A stretch of 64,000 nucleotides of DNA from Calamus simplicifolius (Eukaryota > Streptophyta > Magnoliopsida > Arecales > Arecaceae): the NCBI GenBank assembly GCA_900491605.1, contig UESW01004361.1:355223-419222 (forward strand), in the 5' to 3' direction. The notes under the pieces were generated by a model. That model did not search any database and was not told where the DNA came from. It saw only the letters and a list, made by a program, of their open reading frames with translations. A program made the translations under genes and the position numbers. The number at the start of each line of letters is the position of its first letter. The stretch's first letter is position 1. This document shows, piece by piece, positions 52,950-61,960 of this stretch.

Positions 52950-54655
52950 TCATTTGATGAAGTAGATCATATTCGTCCTCTTTCTTCAATGATCTTGCCT
53001 CGTTTGATGAAGTGGATCGTATTCGTTCTCTTTCTCTAATGATCTTGCCTGATCCAAGTATGATTACAAGATGAACCACACTTTGTTTTCACAGGTTAAA
53101 TGCCTTTGTGATCGTCTTCTAGGTTTATCTATTTTTTTTTAGGTATCCCTATTTCAAGAGGAAGAGTTGTATATATTCTGAAAAGAAATAACCGTTGATC
53201 CCCTCGTTCTCATAACCGAGACCCACATCAGTTTTCACAACCATCTACTACCCTGTTAACCATCGGGTAAGTGGAACAAGATAAGTGGATATATTCGGGT
53301 CGGGTTTGATCCATCATGGGCGGATCCAACCCAAGTTGTAACATCTCCCACTCGCACGTGACGGGGTCAACTTAAATCCAAATCACCACAACCTCACTAT
53401 ACCAATCACTTCATACTAAGGCAAGTAACCCGTGTGACCCACAAGAATACTTGAGTATATCGCTATGTATCAGTTAGGAATACATAACCACTCATCAAAA
53501 GAAAGAGACTCACCATAATATCTTGCAGTACCCCAGGCTCTCTCTATTTCATCGGTTCAAGCATATATGATCCCTCTATTAATTAATCAATAAGAACATG
53601 CTTAACCACTTTCATTACAATGTAATCACAATTATGATACCCACCTTAAACAGGTAGCATAATTGGCCGGCCAGTGAATACATGTACGGATGTTAATAAG
53701 AGTAGCTTCCTTTTCAACTAGTAACTCTCCAACTTCAATTAGCTACTTTTCTAGACGTGCCCCTTTAAACTGAATCAATCATGGCTTATAGGTAGCATGC
53801 TAAAGTAACAACACTAAATTGAAAATTTTAAGATACTGCCAAAAGTCCATAAGGGTACAAATTTTAGATCCAATGATCTCAAGGGTCTCACATAGTAGAG
53901 AAGCAGGGATCATTCTCCTTCTAACCCTTTGTCTTTTTAAGCATATGTGGTATGAATCACATGCTACGATGTTGCCTTCTTCTTAAGAGAGCACATGTCT
54001 TATTCGTTCAGTAACTTCAACATTGTACAGACTTAAGTCCAGACATATCTTATTGTCTAACCTGAGTTCATTTACATTTACTTGCTAACCTCCTAATGAA
54101 CTCATGTCTGGCTTTTCAACAGGTTAAGTAAATATCCCTTTTAGCATTTATTTCGATCATTAGGTATTCAGAATGATCTCATCTTGACTTTTGTTTTTCA
54201 TGTCAAGGTGACATTCTGTTTTGAGCCATATCTTTCCATATAGCCCAGCTATATGCTCAAAACCGTCTAATCTTCACACACACGCAGTGCATAGAGTCGA
54301 TTGTCCATGCGAGAAGACCAATCTCCAACTTGTTGACATGCTTTATTATGTACTCATGAACATTCTTAACCAAACAATCAACCAATCACATGTGTGTACA
54401 ATCCTTATCAGTAGATCATGGCTTGTCTAAATGAAATTCCATTATATCAATTGAGTTTATAGTTCAATAGTTCATAAGTACATTACAATTTACGTAAGCC
54501 CAAAGATCTTATATGATCTGCATAAACATTTCAGGCTAATGGCTTAGTGAAAGGATCAGCAAGCATTCGATGAGTAGAGATATATCTCAATTCAACTTGC
54601 TCTTTGGCAATTATATCTCTTACATACTGATATTTAATATCGATATGCTTAGCCT
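52950..54655 (-). mobile_element. Ty1/copia remnant: end of RNase H and 3' LTR
   Basis: On the minus strand 54650-54530 encodes AKHIDIKYQYVRDIIAKEQV and ELRYISTHRMLADPFTKPLA followed by a stop, the conserved end of copia RNase H. After about 1.2 kb a purine-rich stretch (gtgcgagtgggaga) leads to TGTTACAACTTGGG at about 53345, taken as the 3' LTR start. A TATA-like gaatatatac lies inside. The far LTR end near 52950 is uncertain. The 5' part is lost at a junction with Tat sequence near 54655. Confidence 0.7.
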
Positions 54656-55852
54656 TGGCCTCTTCTAATTTCCGAGCAAACTTCTCGGTCACTTCCTTGC
54701 ATCAGCCCCGGTAAGTGTCCACTCTCTCCTAGAAGCGTGCGACCGAGTCGCACGTCTGGATCATAGAGTCCCTAATGGTGAGGACCTCGTTAGCCATCTG
54801 CATGGATCAATCAGTCAGCCATAAATTGAGCTAGATGAATATAAAGAGAACGCAGATAAGAAATTACTTGGAGCACCGACACATATGCCGCATCAAGAAG
54901 CCTCAAGGCACCCTCACAGTGCAACTACGCATGAAAATGTGGCAGATGCACCCACTCCAGCAAGCGCTCCACCTGCCGTGCATTCTTCATCATCGATAAC
55001 TTCGGCGGCGGCCGCGGTGGCTGGGTCGAGACTTCCTGACCACCCGCTGCGTGGCCGCTTGGACGGGCGGCGAAGGCGAGTTCTTCAGCTTTGCCTCGCA
55101 TTCATCTGCCGGCTCTGCCTCGCCTTCGTTCATTGCCGCCGCGGTCTCCCCCTCACCAGCCCCTGGGGTGACCTCTTCCTCCTCTGGCTCAGGAAGAGCC
55201 GGGCATCCGCCTTCGGCCCCCAACTCGCCCGTCTCAACCGGCTCCATGGGGGCTGGAGTTCCACTCCCGGAATCCAAATCAATGACCATCGGCTCGGGTA
55301 CAGCCGGGGATCTTTCGCCCACCTCTTCAGTTGGGGCTAGCTGGCCCCTCTCCTCCGTGGCCGGCTCCTCCGTTGTTGCCCCCTCAACCACCGCCCTTTC
55401 TGGCGGGGTGTCGGCCGTCAGATCGATCTCCGGGGTGGCCGGAGGCTCTTTCGGTGCAGGTGGCTCGGGCACCCGCACTGTCGGGCATTTCGGGGCTGGT
55501 GTTTGCTGCCCCTCGCTTGGCCCCTCTTGGGCCCTCCTCTTGGCCGTGGCCTTCATAAGTCTACGGGTCGGGACCTTCATGGCTGCACAGCATCAGCCGA
55601 GGTCAGTTTTTTTTTTTTAAAAAAAACAAAACGAAACGGGAAGAACTCTGATTTTTCTAGCTTCTTTCTACTAGTTAAACCATAACTCTCTAGCTTCCGC
55701 CCGCTAGTCAGTTCTCGTCTGTTCCCGAGTGACTAACTTGAGCATCGGGGGGTCCCCACCAGAGCATCCGATTTTCGAGGACTTTTCTTGCAGGAGTTCG
55801 GCAATGAGGACGTCCGTTTCCCCGGTGTTTGAAGAAAGTGACTCGGCGTCAA
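54656..55852 (+). mobile_element. Tat-lineage remnant: antisense gene fragment and LTR scrap
   Basis: It combines a minus-strand fragment of an antisense extra gene (55585-54656) and, from about 55625, the inner part of a plus-strand LTR. That LTR part has CTTGAGCATCGGGGGGTC (55737-55754) and GGACTTTTCTTGCAGGAG (55780-55797), both shared with the E6 LTR. Orientation agrees with a plus-strand element whose 3' LTR lies to the right. Ends are not preserved. Confidence 0.6.
54660..55580 (-). pseudogene. Fragment of an antisense extra gene: acidic/proline-rich exon and coiled-coil exon
   Basis: After an acceptor-like gctgatgctgtgcag the frame opens MKVPTRRLMKATAKRRAQEG and runs as a basic, then Pro/Glu/Ala-rich acidic segment (EEEEVTPGAGEGETAAAMNE) to about 54990. 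This is the same composition and place as exon 2 of the E3 antisense gene. A donor near 54872 and an acceptor (gatccatgcag near 54800) lead to MANEVLTIRDSMIQTCDSVA, a coiled-coil-like exon with stops. It then joins copia sequence near 54655. No sequence identity to E3 is obvious; the match is in design. Confidence 0.45.
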
Positions 55853-57367
55853 TACTTTTATTAGATGTAGCAACCACCACCCACCAAGATTTACTACAAC
55901 GTGACTAAAGTCTTCTTTTCTAAGATTGAGATTGATGTTAATCTTGGTATTATATATTGCCCAACAAGCTAGCATAGGGTTTCTATTTATCACGTATATT
56001 TATATCGACCTCGTTCAAGGTTTAATGGGTGGCTCCAAAACTGCGCAAAGTTCTTCCTGTCATCCCCATGCTCCGAAACTGCACGGAACAAGCTCTTCCC
56101 ATGTTTGTATGTCATTATCCGTTTGGGGATCGCGCGTAGAGAGAGAGAGAATATTTTTAGCTAAATACTTTCATCATTTTTTATTTGCTCGGAAACTTCA
56201 TCTTAATCACTTTCTTATTTCATGATCAATGGGTTGATGTCACGAGTCAGAAATTTCAGCAGGTCACATGGACTGTTAGGTACCATTGCTATCCCCACTT
56301 TTTTCATATTGGTGGGGCACAGTAAAAAGGTTAGATAGCTTTATTTATCTAAAGTTTTACTGCAACTCATGAACCTATCAATAGCAGGCTGCGGCAAGAG
56401 GAAATGAACCTTTTTAGTATGCGGAGATAGAAATAGAGATTCCAAATTAAAAGATGAAATAGATGATGATGGTGATGATGATGATGATCGCCAATCTTTT
56501 GTGTTAGCTAGAATGCATCCAGCACTATCATTTAAGTAGTCATGTAGTTCTAGCATTCGTTTTCTAGTAAAGTGGTTTTGATTTTCATTCATGATTTTTA
56601 CTGGCAACCTACGTGCAAAGTTGTGGATCGTTCAAATATTACCAGAGAAGCGGTATCAAACTTACAGGGTTTATAGGACGAAATAAAGTGTTCCACCGGC
56701 AGCGCTCGTGGTGTTCAAATGAAGATAGTTGGGATTGCGGAACAAGTGCACTGGAAAATAAATGAAGATAGTTGGGATTGCCGAAACTTAAAAGGGTTTA
56801 CAGGACGAAAATAGAGTTGCTTGTCAAAAGTTTGTGCTTCTTGGACTTCGCATGATTTTTTTAACGAGTTGAGAAAGTTGTAGACAACAACAAAGTTATC
56901 CGTAACGCATGCACCTTAATTAGTAGAGGTCTCATGCATGGGGCTATTTTGGGAACTGCAGCAATGTCTAAAGTCCCACGGGAACGACTCGTAATTAATG
57001 AGCGATTAGATATTTATTAATTAAACGAGCTAGCTTTAGAGCTCGATCTAAGCGTCTAGTTTAGTAGTTTGAAAGGCAAAAATTAGCAAGGAACCATTCC
57101 GTACAAAATAAAAATGGCGGTTACTTGGCAATATTTGATGTTATATTAAGTCTCCCATCTTGCTCATTGGACGTTGGGTCCCATAGATCAAAGGCGCATT
57201 TATGAAACTAAAATATACTTTTGATACTAAAGCTCTTACCAAAAGATTTTTTCAAAGTTAACATCATAAAGAAGGACCTAACAAGTCCTCAAAATAAGAC
57301 ATCATATTTTATTCTAAAAATTCAAGGACTATATGATCATCTCAATTGAAGATGAAAGTTGAGACTT
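55853..57367. other. AT-rich intergenic DNA, no gene recognised
   Basis: It contains a short GA run (56141-56152), a (GAT)n tract at about 56463-56487 inside a minus-strand 88-codon frame without known motifs, and a local duplication (gaagatagttgggattg at 56722 and 56764). Nothing else supported. Confidence 0.5.
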
Positions 57368-57549
57368 TTAGCATTCTACTATGCATGTGCCCCAAAAGTG
57401 GTTGCAATGTCCTCTTTGGCATTTCTTATCGCCACATTGATCACCTGATCGGCATGTATAATCACAATCATCACTGGTAAAGCATGGGCCTTTAAACTCC
57501 TGGCTTTTATACTCACAAGTTGCTGCTCGAACTATCATTGTTTCCATTT
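57368..57549 (-). CDS. Defensin-like cysteine-rich peptide, second exon
   Basis: Plant defensins are small secreted antimicrobial or signalling peptides coded by two exons, the first for most of the signal peptide. On the minus strand an acceptor (ttaacag) precedes an open exon ending TAA at 57368. The mature part begins near RAATCEYKSQEFKGPC and continues with CFTSDDCDYTC; spacing C-x10-C-x5-C-x3-C and the FKGPC phrase are diagnostic of the gamma-thionin family. The C-terminal half has unusual cysteine spacing (C-x5-C-x4-C-x4-C-x6-C-x3-C), so one canonical Cys is absent and others are added. No first exon is visible: a retroelement scrap starts about 107 bp upstream, inside the presumed intron. 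Probably a disrupted gene or a divergent DEFL gene. Confidence 0.65.
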
Positions 57550-57605
57550 CTGTTAAAAGAAAACATGAACATGGTTAAAAATTAGTCAATTAGACAAATA
57601 AAGTC

Positions 57606-57607
<2 letters not shown>

Positions 57608-57637
<30 letters not shown>

Positions 57638-57638
57638 C
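57608..57638. repeat. (AT)n microsatellite
   Basis: A TA dinucleotide run of about 14 repeats just left of the retroelement scrap. Confidence 0.85.
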
Positions 57639-57656
57639 TTGATGAGGGGTAAATTA

Positions 57657-58744
57657 CCTCGGTCGCTTCAATACGGCCATCTTAGAAGTCGACCATCTCA
57701 ACCACGAGGTGGCCATGTTCGCTCTGGCTGAAGGAGTGTCCAAAGAGGGAGACTTCTACCTGGCTCTGGAGGTTAACTACCTAAAGAGCCTTTCGGACAT
57801 GATGTCCCTGGTGAACAAATACGCCAGGGTTGTAGAGTCGAGGAGATCGGCTCGGGCCAAGAAATTGAAGAAGAAGGAGGCAAAGGGCTCGGACAAGCAA
57901 TGGGCCCACCGCCGGCTAGCCTGCCTCGTCACCAAAGGGCTCCTCCACCACCGCCTAGAGACCGAACCCGGAGCCCAGCCCGAAGGTTCGACCGCTATAC
58001 CCCTCTTACCGCGCCAAGAGCATAGATCCTGATGAAGATCGAGCGGCAAATTCCTCGGCCTCTCCCTTTCCATGGCAATGTGAATTGAAGAGACCCGGCC
58101 AAGTATTGTCACTTTCATTGGGATTACATGCATGATACTGAGAACTGATGGCATCTCAAGAACAAGATTGAGCGATTGATCCGGCGAGGCAGATTAGACC
58201 GTTTCAGGGGTCCCCCTGAGCCAAACAATGAGGAGAATCGCCAACCCGAGCCTCGCCAGCTTCCTCCGCCAAATCCCCCGGTCCTTGGCAATGTCAATAT
58301 GATAGCGGCAGCCGGCTCCCCATCCTCTTAGCTGGGTGAGGAAGAAAACCTGCCAAAGAAAGCTCGAGTTGATGAGATTACCTTCTTTGATGAAGACCTT
58401 GGGGAGGTACAGTGCCCCCACGATGATGCCATGGTTGTATCTTTAAATATGAATAATTACGATGTGTACCAAATTTTGGTTGATAGTGGAAGCGCAGTTA
58501 ATGTTTTGTATTTTGATGCCTTTGTGAGATTGAAATTCCGGATAGAAAGCCTTCGGCCAGTGGAGTCCACCCTGGTGGGCTTCACAGGTGACTCTATAAT
58601 CCCTGAAGGAGTCATCACTCTATCAGTCCGAGCTAGCACTTAGCCCTGTGTGGCTATCGTACTCATGGATTTCCTCGTGACCAAGCTCAGGTCTACCTAC
58701 AACGCCATCCTTGGCAGACCGGGACAAATATCTCTTAAAGCAAT
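57657..58744 (+). pseudogene. gag-pol: Tat-lineage gag/protease scrap hosting E6
   Basis: It starts inside Gag (GRFNTAILEVDHLNHEVAMF), resembles E3 26720-27780, and continues through a damaged zinc knuckle (CHFHWDYMHDTEN) to the protease ILVDSGSAVNVLYFDAFVRL and RSTYNAILGRPGQISLKAI. It stops there at the proposed LTR start of E6. Several stops and one frame change are present. It differs from E2 and E3 enough to be a separate subfamily. Confidence 0.8.
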
Positions 58745-60230
58745 TGATATGACTGATCCCAACGTCATCAGGCAAGGTAACGGCCGTCAGCCATTTCCCC
58801 ACCCCCGGCACCCCCTCGGGGTCGGGGTGGGGTCATCGTTTCCTAACCCCGGGGCCCCTACCAGCCCCGGGGTGAGCGGCCATTTCCCCACCCCCGGCAC
58901 CCCCTCGGGGTCGGGGTGGGGTCATCGTTTCCTAACCCCGGGGCCCCTACCAGCCCCGGGGTGAGCGGCCATTTCCCCACCCCCGGCACCCCCTCGGGGT
59001 CGGGGTGGGGTCATCGTTTCCTAACCCCGGGGCCCCTACCAGCCCCGGGGTGAGCGGCCATTTCCCCACCCCCGGCACCCCCTCGGGGTCGGGGTGGGGT
59101 CATCGTTTCCTAACCCCGGGGCCCCTACCAGCCCCGGGGTGAGCGGCCATTTCCCCACCCCCGGCACCCCCTCGGGGTCGGGGTGGGGTCATCGTTTCCT
59201 AACCCCGGGGCCCCTACCAGCCCCGGGGTGAGCGGCCATTTCCCCACCCCCGGCACCCCCTCGGGGTCGGGGTGGGGTCATCGTTTCCTAACCCCGGGGC
59301 CCCTACCAGCCCCGGGGTGAGCGGCCATTTCCCCACCCCCGGCACCCCCTCGGGGTCGGGGTGGGGTCATCGTTTCCTAACCCCGGGGCCCCTACCAGCC
59401 CCGGGGTGAGCGGCCATTTCCCCACCCCGGCACCCCCTCGGGGTCGGGGTGGGGTCATCGTTTCCTAACCCCGGGGCCCCTACCAGCCCCGGGGTGAGCG
59501 GCATTTCCCCACCCCCGGCACCCCCTCGGGGTCGGGGTGGGGTCATCGTTTCCTAACCCCGGGGCCCCTACCAGCCCCGGGGTGAGCGGCATTTCCCCAC
59601 CCCCGGCACCCCCTCGGGGTCGGGGTGGGGTCATCGCTTCCTAACCCCGGGCCCTACTGGCCTCAGGGTGCATGGTCGACATGCTATTCAACCGCCAAAG
59701 AAAACAGCAACTGTCAGCATGTACGGTGCTCACGCATGATCTCCGGCACATGGCTGTGCCTTGCCGTGGTACCATTTCGTACTCCTTTAAAATGTGCGCC
59801 GGTACGGAGGGTCACGTCTCATAACGATGTTTGGCGCATTGCATGCCACTGTGCGCCACTACGCCTTGCTAGGATGTACGACTCGCCGCCTCTAGTAATA
59901 GGAGCCCAGCACGTCCATCAAAAACAGTACAAAAGAAAGGTCTTCCGAAGCTGCACAGGACGGTTTTTAGACAGGTAAAAAGAGAGATATGGGGGAGATA
60001 GGCCGGATCCAATCTCTCTGGTTTTAGAGCTTTTTCCTCCCTGCTCAAAACCCTAACTGCCTCAGCTTTCCTTCGCGGGGGGTGGTTCTTTGTCTGAACC
60101 CAAGCCACTGACTTGATCGTCGGAGGGTCCCCACCGGTGCCACCGGTCCTTGGGGACTTTTCTTGCAGGACTTCCCGGAGCGAGACGTCCGTTTTCCCCG
60201 ACGTTTGAAGAAGGTGACTTGGCGCCATCA
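58745..60230 (+). repeat. 5' LTR of E6 (proposed)
   Basis: The right end GGCGCCATCA at 60230 is followed by the primer-binding site. The left end is proposed at TGATATGACT (58745), giving 4-bp inverted ends TGAT/ATCA and a length of 1486 bp like other LTRs here. The host scrap breaks off there. U3 is largely a minisatellite; CTTGATCGTCGGAGGGTC lies near 60113. The partner LTR is outside the window, so the left end is inferred. Confidence 0.6.
58785..59655. repeat. 89-bp GC-rich minisatellite, ten units
   Basis: Units start (catttcccc) at 58792, 58881, 58970, 59059, 59148, 59237, 59326, 59415, 59502 and 59590. The first seven intervals are exactly 89 bp and the units look identical; the eighth and ninth units carry 1-bp losses (intervals 87 and 88); the last is partial. 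The unit has inverted pieces (CCCCGGGGCCCC, CACCCCctcggggtcGGGGTG). Near-identity shows very recent amplification. Confidence 0.95.
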
Positions 60231-60252
60231 GATTGGCGCGCCAGGAAGGGGG
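60231..60252 (+). other. Primer-binding site of E6
   Basis: GATTGGCGCGCCAGGAAGGG follows the LTR end, homologous in place to those of E2 and E3. The tRNA was not identified. Confidence 0.65.
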
Positions 60253-60303
60253 GGAGTGTAAGAGAGACTTCGAACCAGCGGCTTTCTTCGAGACCCTAAA
60301 GCC

Positions 60304-61960
60304 ATGGTGACAACTCGAATGAAGGGAGTTTCGGCCGGTCGCGCTGGGAGGCAGCGCTGCGGGGCTGATCCGCCCGCGGAGGACCCCCCAGCTCTCGTAT
60401 CTTGTTTCCCAGAGCCTCCGAACCTCCAGGAGGCAGGGCCTTCTGCTCCGCAGAATGGCGCCCCTGCATCCGCTTCACAGCCACCTCAAGAAGATCGATT
60501 CGCTGACCTGGCCACCCAGGTCCAGTCGCTGGCAGCGGCGGTCAAAAGCATGCAGCAGCAGCAACAAGTAGCTTTGCGACAGCCGGAGCCGAGCCCGTCT
60601 GTCCCAGAGGCGGTACAACCCAGCCAGCATTCCTCCCGAAGGAGATCGCCCGTTCCTGCAGATCATCACCGCCGATCCCGGCCAAGCCGCATCGCCGCGA
60701 GGCGTCCAAAAGGCCCCGGTCTCCTTCTCGCCACGCCAGCATCTCCCCTAAGCGGCGGCATGGAAAGGAGGCGGAGCGCGCGCGCCGACATCGTCGCCTC
60801 CGCTCTTCTTCTGAATCTTCAGGGGAGGGTTCCGTTGATGGCCGGATGCCTCGCCGAGCTGAGCGGCGACTCGAGGAGTGTAATCAGAAGTTGGAAGAAC
60901 TTAGCCGTCGTATCACCCACCTGCCGGAGACTGATTACGACAGTCGGCCTCCCCTGTCCCGCCGTATCATGGAGGAGCCAATCTCTGCCCGATTCCGCCT
61001 TCCTCAGCTGGACCCTTATGACGGGACTACGGACCCCCTGGACCATTTGGAAAGTTACAAGGTGCTCATGCAGGTTCAGGGGGCTACAGACTCCCTTATG
61101 TGTGTGGCCTTCCCCGCTACTCTGAAAAAAGCCGCCCGGGCCTGGTACTCTCGCCTGCCGCCACGGAGCATCGACTCCTTTCGCCAGTTGGAGAGGGCTT
61201 TCCTGGCCCACTTTGACGCCTGCCGGAAAATCCCGAGGGTGGCGGACAGTTTATTTGCTGTCCAGCAGAAGAATGGCGAGTCCCTGCGAGACTACGTCGC
61301 CCGGTTTAAGGAGGCCGCTCTGGAGGTATATAACTTGGAGGACTCAGTGGCTACCTTGGCTCTGAAGCGAGGGCTCCGCCCTTCCCGTTTCGCGTATTCT
61401 CTTGACAAGAAGCCACCGGGTTCCTACTCCGAACTCCTGATCCGCGCCCAGAAATACATCCGGGCAGATGAAGCTGACTTTTCTCGGCGTGAGGCCGGCG
61501 GGAACGTACCCCGGAAGCCAGCCCAGCCAGAACCTGCGGAAGCCCGCCCCAGGAGGCCCGAGCCTCCTCGTCGACCAGACAACCGCCCTCGACCTCCTGC
61601 ACCGAGAGACGGGCCGTATACTCCATTGCTTGCTCCCATATCCCAAATCCTGCTCGAGATCGAAGGGGAGCCTTACCTGCAACGACCTCCCCCCATCAAC
61701 CCGAAGATCCCCCGGAACAAGAGCCTCTACTGCCGCTACCACCGGGACCATGGCCACAACACCGACGACTGCCGGCAGCTGAAGAAAGCCATTGAAGATC
61801 TCATTCAACAGGGCCACCTGAGGAAGTTCGTCCAAAGGAACAACCCAGGAACTCTCGGCCCATCAGCGCCTGCACCGCCGATGATTGATAACGCCCCGAC
61901 GGAGAAGACGGTAGCGATGATCTCCTGGGGGGCAGGGGGCCCGCCGAAGAGACCGAGGGG
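60304..61960 (+). pseudogene. gag: gag of E6, single frameshift near 60680
   Basis: The ATG at 60304 opens MVTTRMKGVSAGRAGRQRCG. A Gln-rich coiled segment (DLATQVQSLAAAVKSMQQQQ) and an Arg/Ser/Pro-rich basic stretch follow. Comparison with E1 places a frame change around 60660-60700. From there the frame is open: Gag core DPYDGTTDPLDHLESYKVLM, AWYSRLPPRSIDSFRQLERA, LRDYVARFKEAALEVYNLED, and a zinc knuckle CRYHRDHGHNTDDCRQLKKA near 61733-61795. The frameshift is in low-complexity sequence and could be an assembly error, in which case gag is intact. Confidence 0.8.

Noticed and set aside
56341..56607. Minus-strand 88-codon frame with a Ser-run
   Set aside because: The Ser-run is a (GAT)n microsatellite and no motif or splice context supports a gene.
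55853..57367. Missing 5' exons of the eL43 gene
   Set aside because: I looked on the minus strand for the N-terminal part with the first zinc pair and saw none.
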